Of a stretch of DNA of 64,000 nucleotides, positions 35,228 to 48,665 are shown in pieces. The stretch is taken from assembly GCA_028583685.1 (NCBI GenBank), contig JAMXIF010001183.1, forward strand, positions 11,151,873-11,215,872, written 5' to 3'. The stretch is from Petaurus breviceps papuanus (Eukaryota; Chordata; Mammalia; Diprotodontia; Petauridae). Within the stretch, counting starts at the first letter, position 1. Every line of letters starts with the position of its first letter. The position numbers and the translations under genes are program-made. The notes below the pieces were generated by a model. It did no database searches and was not told the origin of the DNA. It was given only the letters and a program-made list of their open reading frames with translations.

Positions 35228-35545
35228 ACATTTAGTTGAATGTAAGCTCCTTGAAGGCAGGCACTGTTTCACTGTTGATTTTGTCTGTCTGATGATTAGG
35301 GACTTTTTTTTGTTTTTTGTTTTTCTTTAAATAGTATTTTATTTTTTCCCCATTTACATAGTGAGAAAAATTTTTAGCATTCATTTTTACAAGATTTTGA
35401 GTTTCAAATTTTTCTCCCTCCCTTCTCCTCTTCTGAAAGTGGTAGGCAGTTTGATATAGTTTATACATGTATCACATTTTACTGTTTTCTGCCTCCAGCA
35501 CAGTGCCTTACACAAAGAAACTTAATTAATGTTAGTTGAATTGAA
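35228..35545 (+). repeat. L2 3' end split by an L1 3' fragment
   Basis: Left part: 'gtaagctccttgaaggcagg'. Right part: 'cagcacagtgccttacacaa' and 'ttaattaatgttagttgaat'. The break holds the antisense L1 piece at 35315-35475. Confidence 0.75.
35315..35475 (-). mobile_element. Marsupial L1 3' end inserted into L2
   Basis: 'aaatagtattttattttttc', 'tacaagattttgagtttcaa', then a C/T-rich run and 'ggcagtttgatatagtttat'. Confidence 0.8.
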
Positions 35546-35879
35546 TTTGTTGCATACCCCAAATGTGATGAGAACACTGGTATGGGAAACTCTTATGTCT
35601 GGATGACTTTACTAGTTACTACTTTGGTAATTTTCAAACAGTTGACTAGTCAATATGTGAAATAACTAGTCACTTTAGTGAAAATGATTCAGTCCCAGTA
35701 TAAGAATTGTTGATAATTACTGGTGTGGGAGCCAGGGCTAAACTGGAGCCATGGTTAGGTACCTTGAATGGTATAATTGGCAGGAAAAATCAGGCAGATG
35801 TCATTTCAGATGCCAGTAACATCTGGGTGGGTAAAAGTAAGGGACCTCAAAGAGTTCCTGAGGTGAGCTTAGAGCAGGT

Positions 35880-36030
35880 GTGGGGAATATTATCCCCACT
35901 GGACATCTGAGACCAAGAGAGAGAGTGATTTGCCCGTAGTTACATGGTGCCTAATGCAGGATTTGAATTTGGATTTTCCTGTCTCCAAGTCCAGGGTTCT
36001 ACCCACTATTACACCTAACTGCCTACTTAA
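35880..36030 (-). repeat. CORE-SINE
   Basis: 'gatttgcccgtagttacatg', 'aggatttgaatttggatttt' and 'ctattacacctaactgcc'. Confidence 0.65.
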
Positions 36031-36194
36031 GTTATTGGGGAGTTATTACATATTAACTTATGGTACATTAATGAGTGATAACCCTGTTTTTGCCTATGGT
36101 TCTGAAGGTGCCATGTGGCACTCTCTTAGTCTCCTTAGCATGAGTAGTTTTGTGATACGAGATTTTCTGTGAATGTCTCTCTAAGGAATTCTTT

Positions 36195-36700
36195 TTCTCT
36201 AGGCTAAGGAGTTTGGTCTTTATTGGTAAGGAAGGACCAAAGGAGTGGTGGAGTACTACAATCAGAAATGTTTAATTATCTAATTAATTAACAAAGATTA
36301 ATATGGCAGTGTGTAGGACAGATTAGAGGAGGAAAAGACTGAAGGGAGATGAGATAGACAACTGCTATAATAATCCAAATGATTAGTGAATGAGACTCTG
36401 AATGCTGGGGGGGAGGGTCAGAAAGGAAGGATCAGATGTGAGAATTATGGTGAATGTATAATCAATCGACAGGACTTTTGATTAACTGGATTGGTGCTGG
36501 GAGATAGAGAAGTAAGAATTAAATATGATTCTAAGGATTTAAGCCTGAGTGACTAGAAGGATGGCAACAGCATTAAAATAAATAGGAAATTTAAAAAGGA
36601 CAGGCTTTTTGGTGAAAGATAATTAGGTCAGTTTTGTAAACACTGAGTTTGAGAGGCTCATCCAGTTAGAAATGTACTGCAGGCAGCAGGAAATGCTGGT
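36195..36700 (-). mobile_element. L2 coding-region fragment, antisense
   Basis: 'aactgctataataatccaaa', 'atgattctaaggatttaagc' and 'aacactgagtttgagaggct' parallel the L2 region downstream of the RT core, also seen at 11200-11450. Confidence 0.65.
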
Positions 36701-36849
36701 CTTTTCTCTACCTTAATTTTTATTTGTTATTTTAATTAAATAGATTTTTGCATCTGTTTTTCATTTATAAAGTTGATGTGCAAAATGTTTTCAATTTTTT
36801 TGCTCCCTCCTAACTCCTCCTTCAAACTAAATTCTGCTTATTGTAATTT

Positions 36850-37010
36850 ATTTGGTCTATTCTACTTACTATTTACATGACCTCAGGGAAGTAACTTTAC
36901 CACTCTGGGCCTCAGTTCCTCATCTTAAAAATGAGGGGGTTGGACTAGGTGTTCTCTAATGTCTATTTGCTACGGAATCTATGATTCAGTGGTCCTGTGA
37001 TCTGTAGGTG
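36850..37010 (+). repeat. MIR
   Basis: 'gggcctcagttcctcatctt' and 'gggttggactaggtgttctc'. Confidence 0.75.
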
Positions 37011-37174
37011 ATAGAACTTTGTCACTGCAGTTCATAGGAAATGGTTATAGAAATCACTTAAGAGCTTGGTTTCTTTTTCTTCTCTGTCATCTTTTCAGGA
37101 TTTTAGGGCTTGCTTTAATGGGAAAGGGTAACAGAGATAAATATCATCACAGCAGAATTCTACTGAAGATCATA

Positions 37175-37235
37175 CAAAGGAAGAGGGAGAGTGACAGACA
37201 GAGAGAGAAAGACAGACAAAGAGAGAGAGAAAAGA
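37175..37235. repeat. GA-rich low-complexity tract
   Basis: gagaga, gacaga and gagaaa units. Confidence 0.85.
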
Positions 37236-37504
37236 TAGATTTTAGAGTGAAAAGCCATTGATTGAAATATGCCCTCTCTGGGATCTTGGAAGGTCAGATA
37301 CTTTCTATCACTATAGTTTCTCAGAGGAATTTGTAAAACTTGGGAGTTCAGGTGCCTAACAACCAAATTGTCACCTTAGCCCCAGAGCAAGTTAATCTGT
37401 TTTTCCTAAAGTTGGCACATTTAGGTAATTTTTACAGAAGGTAATATGATACCTCCCAGGCAAAAATTATAGCAGAAGTTACAGAGATAGACAACAATTG
37501 GTAA

Positions 37505-37690
37505 GAACACTCTACTTAAGCTCTGGAGAACTGGGTTGTCTTTGTAGCTTTGTTATTAGATGTCTATGTGATTCTGGGAAGTCACTGAGCTTCCTTGGGT
37601 ATGTTTCCTCACCTAAAAAGTGAAGAGATTGGACTAGATTATTTTTAGAAGTTCTTTCCAATTTTAAAATTCTGTGATTCTTCTACGATG
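37505..37690 (+). repeat. MIR
   Basis: 'gattctgggaagtcactgag', 'gagattggactagattattt' and 'aaattctgtgattcttctac'. Confidence 0.75.
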
Positions 37691-37822
37691 GTCTAAATGT
37701 CATTTTCCATGCCTATGATGAGGCAAAAAGAGCACATGTAGTACTTATTTATAACTTTATTTTAATACTTTTAAAAATATAGAATTCCTCCCTTATTTAG
37801 ACAATGTTTGAAAACACGTCCC

Positions 37823-38108
37823 TTGTTCAGCACAGTATAATTGGAAAAACACTGAACATGAAGTCCGAAGGCCCAGGCTCAAGTCCTGACTGCTACTGTC
37901 TATCTATTTGAATGTAGTCAAGATATGCAAACACATATCCGACTCTCTGTGACTCCATTTGGCATTTTCTTGGCAAGGACACTGAAGCGGTTTGCCACTG
38001 CCTCCTTCAGCTCATTTTACAGATGAAGAAACTGAGACAAACAGGGTTAAGTGACTTGCCCAGGGTCACATAGCTAATAAGTGTCTGAGGCCAGATTTGA
38101 ACTCTGGG
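37823..38108 (-). mobile_element. Long-form SINE (37910-38108) abutting a sense MIR head
   Basis: A sense MIR head at 37823-37905 ('gcccaggctcaagtcctgac') runs into an inverted SINE with 'ttttcttggcaaggacactg', 'cattttacagatgaagaaac' and 'cttgcccagggtcacatagc'. Confidence 0.7.
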
Positions 38109-38529
38109 AGATAGATAGAAAGATACAATCTTTGCATTTATTTTACTTATTATAAAAAAGGCATCAATAAAATGTATTTTTAAAGATAGAATAAAGTATT
38201 TAAATGTTTTCAGCTCAGATGTATAGGGATTGAAAAGAAACAGATTTAACTTTGCTGGAATAAAAAATATCCTAACAATTAGCACTGAAAATTGACTGTG
38301 GTGTCCCACGACAGTGAGTTCCTTCTCCTTAAAAGATCTTGATGACCACTTACTATCTATGTTTTGAAGATTTTGCTTTCCACTGTAGGTTGGACTAGAT
38401 GGTCTCTGAGGTTTTCTTTAGCTCTGAGATTCTATGACTCATATCTTGGAATAAGGGAAGGGACACAGAAGATTAAGACAGTCACAGGAGTACAGGTGCA
38501 TGGCTTATAGGATGAGAGGCCATCGACTA

Positions 38530-39932
<1,403 letters not shown>

Positions 39933-39970
39933 CTGTAATCTTAATGTGCCCCTCTTCATCTAGCAGGATG
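39933..39970 (-). CDS. RPS6KA2: RPS6KA2 38-bp micro-exon (NILLDEEGHIKIT)
   Basis: A very short exon, 38 bp, easily missed by ORF-based methods. Its acceptor is taattttag and its donor gtttgtga. Its first base completes the Asn codon of YRDLKPEN. It then reads ILLDEEGHIKIT and leaves one G for the Asp of the DFG motif in the next exon. The Asn binds magnesium, and the segment forms the beta-7/beta-8 strands leading into DFG. Both flanking phases fit exactly, which is the main support for so small an exon. Confidence 0.95.
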
Positions 39971-41589
39971 CTAAAATTAAAGGAAAAAAATAGGACTTTA
40001 GAAGAAGATTCAGCATATTAAACCACAAGAGACAGTGGAAAGAACAATTTTCATTAGCATGGTAGAAAAAAAATGAGCCAAGGGAATTGACCATGGCCAA
40101 TGGGACATTTGTCTATGTAGGTTTTTGGGTTTGGAGACAATATAATTTCTACTCAAACTGTTTCTTCTTGGTGGTGAGAGAAATGATTACTAATAACTAA
40201 TGATTTGGGGATATCCAGAGTTTTCCCTTTTTTTATGGTCCTCAGGTCAAAGTTCAGTCTCTTGAAGGACATTACTGATAATGAGATTGAATTAACTCTC
40301 CTCAATCTCAGTCCAATGTCACCTAATTTTACAAGGAATTTAATACCATTGTGTTCTACTTAGGTTTGGGGGGGGGGATAGAATCTTTGATTAGACTGTT
40401 CAAGGCAATAAATATGAGAATTAAGGAAGGTACATTTAGCCCTCTGGTGCATGCTTAATCAGTCAAAAATCAACAAGTGTCTTTTAATCATACCTCAGCA
40501 TTCAGACACTTCTGTCCTGCCCTAGTAACATCAAAGCAGTTTTGGCAATTTCTCAAAGCCTATCTTTTCTTGAGGAAAAGGACAGGATTTAGGAGGGTTC
40601 TACAGCTACTCTGGTGGATGGCTACTCCACTCCAGAAGCACTTAAAAGTAATTTCTTTGAAACCAGGATGGTCTCAGAAATCCTAGGGGAGTGAGTGGCG
40701 GTGGTAGGAACAGATGCTTCCCAGGGGTTCAGGTCAACTCTCTAGGAATTACTGGAATGTGTTTCTGGTATGTCTGCATTTTGCAGCAATTAAGAAGGGA
40801 TGCCTGTGTATAGAGCTGAAAACATTGCCATATGTATTGCCCAGAGTATGAATGATCTGGGCCAGGATGAAAAGAAATGGGATAAATGTAAAGATGAATA
40901 AGGGATATCCTTTGACTTCATTATTCCCTTTAACACGTGACTTTGGTACAAATTTTTGTTTGAGGTGAAAATATCCTTTCAGCTGCATTTAATAAATTAA
41001 TATACCCACAGTATACTTTAAGATTTGAAGTATATTGAAAATAATCTATAAATACTAATGTAGGAATCTTAAGGCGATGGAATACTCATGGGCTAGGGAG
41101 AAGTTGAAGAAATTTTGGCAGAAAATAAAGGAATTTAAGCCTATTTTTTATGTCCAAGATGGCTGAACATGAGTGTTATACATGATTTAATATTTAGTAT
41201 TTTAGAAAAAAAATATTGGTTAGCAATGCAGTGTTTCTCACAGAAGCGTTATTCAGGTCACACAGAATATTAATTTTCTTTCTAACCAGTTTGGAAAACA
41301 TTTTATACTGTTATTTTTTTTTCTCACCAATACATACACATACACATAGACACACAGACAAATGAGTTTGGGAAGGTAGAAATGCTTTACACATTATCTC
41401 ATTTTGTCATTTGTTATCATATATAAATGCATTTTCTATGGAAATCCATTAGAAAAATATACAGCTTTTGTGAGAATTAAAAAAAAACAAAAAGAAAAAA
41501 TGTGTCACAAAGAATTATGAGGCTAAATTTTAGCTGATGAAGCAAATTTGCTTGTCTGATTCATGATCCATACCTACATATGAACAACT

Positions 41590-41705
41590 TTCATGTTTTA
41601 TATATGATATATGTCATATATAATACATCATATATCTATATATGGTACATATATAGATATGATATATATATATATAGATATAGGCATAATATCATATATA
41701 TCTAT
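41590..41705. repeat. AT-rich (TATA/GATATA) tract
   Basis: Self-complementary ATAT and tatagatat runs. Confidence 0.85.
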
Positions 41706-42304
41706 AATACAATATTCAAGAAGTGAAAGATAAACTTATTTTCAGGGATACTTTTTATAACTACCAAAGATGACAGAAAAGACTTTTAAGTATTATCTTA
41801 CATGTAAAACTAAGCAAAAGGGTGATAGCTAAAGGATTAAAGTGCTCACCTGCAAATCAGAGGCAGCAATGAAAAATATTTCCTTTTTGCATCAGCTTTT
41901 CAACAAGACAGTTATATTTAATAAAATATTCTACTTTTCTATGTTAACATTCAAGCTAGAGCTTTCAAAAATAGATCAAATGCAATTTAATAAGACATGC
42001 CAAAAATGTACTTGTTTATGTGGGCTGTCATGCCCACAATCTCACATAAACAATGAATTCCTCCCCTTACAATGATAAAGTTTAGTATGTAAACTTTGCT
42101 TATGAATATGCAGATATTTCACACAAAAAAGCTGAAACACATTTAGTGAAGCTTGCCTCAGAGAAGAATTTTTACTTTATGTTGGTCAATTAGACCTGAA
42201 AAAATATCATGCATTAAATCTAGTCATCTCTGAGTGGCCATCTTATCCTATATTAGCCTTATAGATGAATGAGAATGGGAAAGATACTTTGAAAAAACTT
42301 CTTT

Positions 42305-42390
42305 CATTTTTAATATGGTTAAACACAGAGTACTTAAAATAATGCCTTTTACATAGGTGCTTAATAAATGTTAGCTGACTGACATTCTAG
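42305..42390 (+). repeat. L2/MIR 3' end
   Basis: 'tgccttttacataggtgctt' and 'aataaatgttagctgactga'. Confidence 0.6.
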
Positions 42391-42488
42391 CAATAACATC
42401 AATGGCTAATCATAAGGAGAATTAAGGGAAAACTGATCTTCTGTATAAGAATGTGTCTTTGAAAGTCAATTGGCTCAAATAATATACT

Positions 42489-42815
42489 GGGGAGGCTGTG
42501 TGGAGCAGTGGATAGAATTCTGAGCTAGGAGTCAGAAAGATCCTCAGTTCAAATATGGCCTCAGATACTTACTAGGTGTGTAACCTGAGGCAAGTCACTT
42601 AAACCTCTTTGCCTCAGTTTCCTCATCTGTAAAATGAGCTGGAGAAGGAAATGGCAAACCATTCTAGTATCTTTGCCAAGAAAATCCCAAATGGGGCCAT
42701 TAAGAGTTGGACACAGCTAAACAACAACATGTACATATATGTATAATATATATATGTGTGTATATATATATCTACTCATACACACACATGCACACACTCA
42801 CACACGTATACACAC
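42489..42815 (+). mobile_element. Long-form SINE with RTE-type tail and TATG/CACA tract
   Basis: SINE at 42489-42730: 'gtgtggagcagtggatagaa', 'gtttcctcatctgtaaaatg', 'gagctggagaaggaaatggc' and 'aaatggggccattaagagtt'. A tatatg and cacaca microsatellite follows its tail. Confidence 0.85.
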
Positions 42816-43284
42816 TGAGTGGCTTATACTGAGAAAAGCTTAAAGTTTATTTTCCTTGAGTCTGATCAAACATCTGAAAGAACTTACTATGTATAGTTGA
42901 AAGAAGGAAAGAAGGACAAAACTCAGTGCTAGTTGAAAAATGATGGGGCTAGCACCTTACTTTAGGAAATATTTCTCCCACTGTTCAGGAGGGTCTGAAT
43001 ACCTCTTAAAAGGCAGTAGCTTGGTGATTTTTCCAGGGACAGTGAGAAGGGCATATTTTTTAGCCTGTACTGGAATCCCTGCCTAGGAACGTGACAACAT
43101 GAAGATTTTCCCAGTCTGCTTTGCAGAGATTTTCTGACCCTGGTCTGCAATGCCAGGACTTTTGGGGAAGGAAGGGTGGATACGGGTAAAGGCTTCAGTG
43201 TTCCTAACACTTGTCAGTAGTAGATAAAGAACAAATGTGGATTCCAGGAATTCTTATTTCCCTTTGATTCTTTCCCCTTACTTA

Positions 43285-43392
<108 letters not shown>

Positions 43393-44002
43393 CTAGTAGG
43401 AGAGAAAAGAAGAAATCCATTTACTTTCTTGTGTGGCTGATTTGCTCTAGAGAACTGCCAGAAAGAGTGACTCATTTCTCCTAAAAAGTGTACAATTTAG
43501 TCCAATTTGTTCTATGAGAAAGCCATGGGCTCCCACTACCTAGTCATTTTTGGCTCTTCTGATGGAAAAAAAAGTTCATAGTTTTAAGATAAGGGAAGTA
43601 AGAGAAAAGATTAAATGTGTAGGCATCTCTCAATCATTGATGTAAATATATTGGAGCAGAGCAGCCGATAATTCTCCCAATCCTTGGTTACTTCACCTTG
43701 TGCTGTAATTTTGTTCTTATACATAAGTAAGGATATTTCTGTTTTAGATAATCATAATATTTCAATAAAAATGGAGCCACATTGAAAACCTAACAAGAAA
43801 AATTTGCAAATATATACAATTTTCTACTTTGCTCAACTCCTTCTTTAACTTAGAATAAGGAAAGGAAGGCATCATTTCTAGGTCTCTTGCAAAGTTACTG
43901 AATCTAATGTCTTGCCCTCTTTCTTTGGGAAGAGAAAGAAAAAAGAGAGAAGTAGTTTAGTACTTGAGTAAGGCTTTGTGGACATTCTCCACGTTCAAGG
44001 TA

Positions 44003-44200
44003 GGATCACAGATCTAGGGCTGGAAGGTACTTTGAAGGTGCTCTAATCAAGCTCCTTCATATTACAGACGATGAAATTGCAGACCAGAAAGGCAGAGTGA
44101 TTTGCTCAAGGTCATATTGGTAATAAATGGTAGAATCAAGATTCGAAATTAGTCCTTTGACTCTAAACCCAGGACTCTTCCACTATATCAGGCTGTTTTT
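44003..44200 (-). repeat. MIR
   Basis: 'gatctagggctggaaggtac', 'gatttgctcaaggtcatatt' and 'ctaaacccaggactcttcca'. Confidence 0.75.
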
Positions 44201-44349
44201 CAACAAAGAACTTGTTGAAAGAAGGAGGTGTTACTTGATTAGGAGAATTTTGCAATGAGATTTATTATGGAGTAGCTGGTATTGGGCTAACTAGCCCATG
44301 AAAAATGAAAAGTTAGCTATATATTCGAGCTACCAAATCTTCAGTGAGT

Positions 44350-44458
44350 AGTACTGTAGTTGTAATGGATTAGGTTTGGTGTTAGAGCCAGGAGAATCTG
44401 GGCTCAAATCCCACATCTCACATAGACTGGCGGTATGATTCTGGGTAAGTCACTTAAC
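44350..44458 (+). repeat. SINE/MIR head fragment
   Basis: 'ggagaatctgggctcaaatc' and 'ctgggtaagtcacttaactg', cut off where the next SINE begins. Confidence 0.65.
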
Positions 44459-44703
44459 TGTAGCTAGATGGCACAGTAGATACAGTGCTGGGCTAGGAGT
44501 TAGGAAGACCTGAGTTCAACTCCAACCTCAGACCCTTACTAGCGCTGTGACCCTGAGCAAGTGACTTAATCTTTGTCGGTCTCAGCTTCTTCAACTTTTA
44601 AAATGGGGGTGATAATAGCATCTAGCTTCCAGGTTTGCTGTGAGGATCATATGAAATATTTGTAAAGCTCTTAGTGCAGGGAGTAGTACATAATAAACAC
44701 TTG
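44459..44703 (+). mobile_element. MIR-bodied marsupial SINE
   Basis: 'agatggcacagtagatacag', 'aagacctgagttcaactcca', 'gctgtgaggatcatatgaaa' and 'acataataaacacttg'. It ends at the CCTT tract. Confidence 0.8.
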
Positions 44704-45205
44704 TTTCCTTCCTCCCTTCCTCCCTCTCTCCCTCCTTCCTTCCTCCTTCCCTCTCTTCCTCTTTTTCTTTCCTTCCTCCTTTCTTCTTTCCTTCTTTCCT
44801 TTTTTCCTTCCTTCTTTCCTTCCTTCCTTCCTTCCTTCCTTCCTTCCTTCCTTCCTTCCTTCCTTCCTTCCTTCCTTCCTTCCTTCCTTCCTTCCTTCCT
44901 TCCTCCCNNNNNNNNNNNNNNNNNNNNNNNNNNNNNNNNNNNNNNNNNNNNNNNNNNNNNNNNNNNNNNNNNNNNNNNNNNNNNNNNNNNNNNNNNNNNN
45001 NNNNNNNTTCCTTCCTTCCTTCCTTCCTTCCTTCCTTCCTTCCTCCCTTCCTTCCTTCTTTCCTTCCTTCCTTCCTTCCTCTTTTTCTTTCCTCCCTCCC
45101 TCCCTTCTTCCCTCTCTTCCTCTTTTTCTTTCCCCCTCCCTCCCTCCTTCCCTCTCTTTCTCTTTTTCTCTCCTCCCTTCCGTCCTCCCTCCCTCTGTCC
45201 TTCCT
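44704..45205. repeat. (CCTT)n tract with 100-N assembly gap
   Basis: A C/T-only tract with near-perfect CCTT in the middle. Positions 44908-45007 are exactly 100 N, a conventional size for a gap of unknown length. The long open frame through it is an artefact. Confidence 0.95.
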
Positions 45206-45479
45206 TTACAGTGTTCTAAGCACCTTTCTAAGAGTACAAGTTGTGGAAAAAGTGTTGAACTATATTAAAAGAGGAAGCTTTTCTCTGGGAGCTACTTTAC
45301 ACCAAAGAAATAACAGGGCTAATTCTTCTCTCTTAGCCCTCACCAAAAATCTTGAAGGTCTATCCACCTTAGATGTACCAATACAAGATAGCAAGTCATA
45401 CTTTCCTGGGACTTCATGAATTATTTGAGGAAAAGAGTAATGTAAACATTCAGCTAAGCTAAATCAAGAACATGACCAT

Positions 45480-45645
45480 GGAACAAACATGAGTTTTAGA
45501 GTGAGAAGACCTGGGTTTAATTTCCACTTCTGGTGCTTACTTCCTCTGTGCCCTTGAGTAAATCACTTTATGCTCAATCTCAGTTTACTCATCTGAAAAA
45601 TGATGACATAGGACTAGAAGGCCTCCAAGGTCCCTTTTATCTCTC
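45480..45645 (+). repeat. MIR
   Basis: 'agaagacctgggtttaattt', 'gagtaaatcactttatgctc' and 'cctccaaggtcccttttatc'. Confidence 0.75.
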
Positions 45646-46479
45646 TGTATATGATAGTATAACTGTTGTTTACTACCTTCCCCATCACAGTTATATGTCT
45701 AATTTCACCAACACAGGCAGTTTCTTTATTCATTTTGCTATTTTTTCAGTCAGGTACTTAGCTATTATTCAAGAGCTTGTGGACATATGGTATCACAGAA
45801 AGGGATCATACAAAAAAATAAGCCAAGATTGGCCACCTACAGTAACTTGCAGTTTCTAAGTGATCCATGGATAGTAATAGACACAAAACAGGTCAACTGA
45901 TACCTTGTTAACAGCTGGCATGTGCAAAGGACAAAGTTTCATTTAGTGGGACACAGACTGAACACAAAATACTTGGGTAGATTCAGTCATTTGATGTACA
46001 ATGTGGAAGTACTTGGGTGGAAAACAAAGATCTCATACCCATAGTCTGATAACTAAAATTATGGTTAGAGAACATCAGAAATACAAATTGAACCCAAAGT
46101 ATTTTATTAAAATGTTGATTCTTGACCATTCTCCTCTCTTACTGGGGATACTACATATTTATCATTTTAACCTCAACTGGGTCCTCACTGATATAAGACA
46201 ATCCTATTACTTCTCATTAATTGATTCCTTATCCCACTCCCTTTAGAATATATTCCGAACATTTTTCCCCCTCAAGCGTCCCTTACCTCTGCGTTTTCCC
46301 CTTGATAAGCTGAGGATCTTGTTTCTTGTTTTGGTTTGTTTTAAAAATTATTTTAGGTCTCTATTTTTCTGAAAAGATTTTTTCTAGATTAACTTGCAAT
46401 TATTTGATGTATTTTAAATATTGGTCATGTTGAATAGAAGAATCAGAATGAATGGGAGGAACCATGAGAAAGAAAAAAA

Positions 46480-46765
46480 CAAAACAAAAAAGAAAATAGT
46501 CTGCTTTGCTTTGCACTCAGACTCCATAGTTCTTTTTCTGGATATGCATGACATTTTCCATCATGAGTCCTTTGGAATTTTTTTAGGACCTTGCATTGCT
46601 GAGAAAGGCTAAGACTATCAAAGTCAGTCCTCGAACACTGTGGTTATTACTGTGTACAATGTTCTCCTGGTTCTGCTCAGTTCACTCAGCCTCAGTTCAT
46701 ATAAGTCTTTTCAGGTTTTTCTGAAGTCTGCCTGCTCATCATTTCTTATAGCTTTCCCCTTCCTT
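46480..46765 (-). mobile_element. Marsupial L1 3' region, antisense
   Basis: 'ttttccatcatgagtccttt', 'gttctcctggttctgctcag' and 'gcctgctcatcatttcttat' are the reverse complement of the L1 block at 28080-28310. Confidence 0.8.
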
Positions 46766-46799
46766 TAAAAAAAAATACTGTTTTACTTGACGTCAAATA

Positions 46800-47060
46800 T
46801 TTACTGTAGTGACTAGGTTCCTCTTCAATCTATCACATCAGCATTTCAACCACAAGTCCCTTTTCATCTTTTTTTCCCAGATTACTTCTCTTCATGCACT
46901 TTATGTTCCAGCCAAAGTGGATGGCTTGCTGTCCCCCAAACCAACATCCTATTTCATATTTCTTTAGTTTTCCCAGCCTCCTTCATGCCTTCCTGGAAAG
47001 CACTCCATCCCTCACATCTCTGTTTCTTGGAATCCTGGTGTAGGTGGGGTATAGGAGCAT
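46800..47060 (+). repeat. L2 region between RT and 3' UTR
   Basis: 'tgcactttatgttccagcca' and 'ttccttctggaa..cactcc'-like text ('tggaaagcactccatccctc') are L2 landmarks. Confidence 0.55.
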
Positions 47061-47074
47061 ATTCTCCTCCATAA

Positions 47075-47155
47075 TATTTATTTTCTTCCAGAATATATTT
47101 ATTTTTAGTTTTCAACATTTATTTCCACAAGATTTTGAGTTTCTTGTCTCTTGTT
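47075..47155 (-). mobile_element. Short L1 3' end, antisense
   Basis: 'agttttcaacatttatttcc' and 'acaagattttgagtttc'. Confidence 0.6.
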
Positions 47156-47159
47156 TACT

Positions 47160-47640
47160 GAGGAAATCAAGGCCTATTGATATGACCTTTTTCCTTTTTT
47201 TTTTCTTCAACTCAAAACCCTGTTACAACATTCCCCACTCTCTTACAATCTGTGATAATAAGGTGATTCTTTTTTCCCCAGTCAACCCATCCATCACCTT
47301 CACTGACTCATCATTCATATCATGCCCCCGACTTTGAATGTACCTTGAAGCTGTAACTTGTGTCCTTTTTATCTCTATGCTTTTTCCTTGGTGATCATAT
47401 CAGCTTCTATGGATTTAATTATCATCTTTATGCATGTGACTCATAGACATATATTCAGCCTCTCTGTTTCTCCCCCGAGCTATATAGCTCTGTGTTAATC
47501 AACTGCTTGTTGGGCATTTCCAACTGGATATTCCAGACACATCTCAAGTTAATAGGTTCAAAACTTAACTCATTATCTTCCCTCTCCTAAATTTCCCAAT
47601 TTCTGTCCAGGGTACTACCTCAGCCTCAGCCACCTTCACA
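47160..47640 (+). mobile_element. L2 RT-region fragment
   Basis: 'caactgcttgttgggcattt', 'ccaactggatattccagaca' and 'ttcaaaacttaactcattat' follow the L2 block after the YADD motif (QLLxxHFQLDIP...NMSKT). It is decayed. It lies downstream of 3'-side L2 text, so at least two L2 copies are present here. Confidence 0.65.
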
Positions 47641-48035
47641 CTACATATAGAATCAGTTGCCTCAGTAAGCTCCTTGGGAGTAAAGAGTATTTAATTATTT
47701 GTCTTATATGAGTCTTGTACAATGCAGAGCAAATATTATTGTTCAGTCATTTTTCAGTCATGTCCAATTCTTTGTGACCACATTTGGGGTTTTCTTGGCA
47801 GAGATTGAAGTGGTTTGTCATTTCCTTCTCCAACTCATTTTACAGATGAGAAATCTGAGGCAGACACAGTTAAATGACTTGCCCAAGGTCACACAGCTAG
47901 TAAGTGTCTGAAGCTAGATTTAAATTCAGGAAGATGAATCTTCCTGACTCTAGGTTGAGTGCTCACTCTATCCACTGCACCAACTAATTCTTCCATATAG
48001 AGAATAGTAAGTGTTTAATAAATGATGGCTGATGA
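47640..48035 (+). repeat. L2 3' end split by an inverted SINE
   Basis: Left part: 'agtaagctccttgggagtaa'. Right part (47993-48035): 'agtaagtgtttaataaatga'. The inserted SINE lies at 47740-47992. Confidence 0.7.
47740..47992 (-). mobile_element. Long-form SINE with RTE-type tail
   Basis: 'gtcatgtccaattctttgtg', 'tcatttccttctccaactca', 'cttgcccaaggtcacacagc' and 'ctatccactgcaccaacta'. Confidence 0.88.
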
Positions 48036-48149
48036 CTATAAGCATTAGCATTGTCATTATTGCTGGCAAAATTCTGTGATTTTTCTGAGCTTTAATATGC
48101 AACATGTCTTTCAACTCAACCCAAGAAGCTGGATTAATTAGGGAACAGA

Positions 48150-48345
48150 AGGATCATACAGTCATGGATTTATATCTGCAAGAGTACAGGAATGTCACCT
48201 ACTTCAACCCTTTGTTTAATAGATGAGAAAATTAAAGCCTAGATCAATTAAATGACTTGTCCAGGGTCACAAGGTCATAAGTGACAGTGCCAGGATTCAA
48301 ACCCAGGTCCTCTGACAATCCAATGTTCATTCCACTGTAGCAAAA
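48150..48345 (-). repeat. MIR
   Basis: 'gacttgtccagggtcacaag' and 'aggattcaaacccaggtcct'. Confidence 0.8.
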
Positions 48346-48364
48346 TATTCCATTTAAAGTGACT

Positions 48365-48665
48365 GACTGTTGAATGTTATTAAGTTCTGAGCCTGGAGTC
48401 AGAAAGACCTGAGTTTAAACTCGGCCTCAAACATGTACTTGCTGTGTGACTCTAGGAAAGTCACTCAATCTCTGCCTGCCTCAGTTTCTTCCACTGTAAA
48501 ATGGAAATAATTATAATAATTATTATATAATATAATTAATAAACCTATCTCTCAGGGTTGTTGTGAGGATCAAATGAGATAATAATTGTAAATGCTTAGC
48601 ATAGCACCTAGCACATAGTAAGTTAGAGCTAAAATAGGTAAGTAAGCTATAGAAATGTTATTGTT
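48365..48665 (+). repeat. MIR-bodied SINE
   Basis: 'gaaagacctgagtttaaact', 'tgcctcagtttcttccactg', 'gttgttgtgaggatcaaatg' and 'agcacctagcacatagtaag'. Confidence 0.85.

Noticed and set aside
44674-45219. Long Pro/Ser/Leu/Phe open frame
   Set aside because: It is translation of a CCTT tract with 100 N inside. No start context, domain or splice signal supports it.
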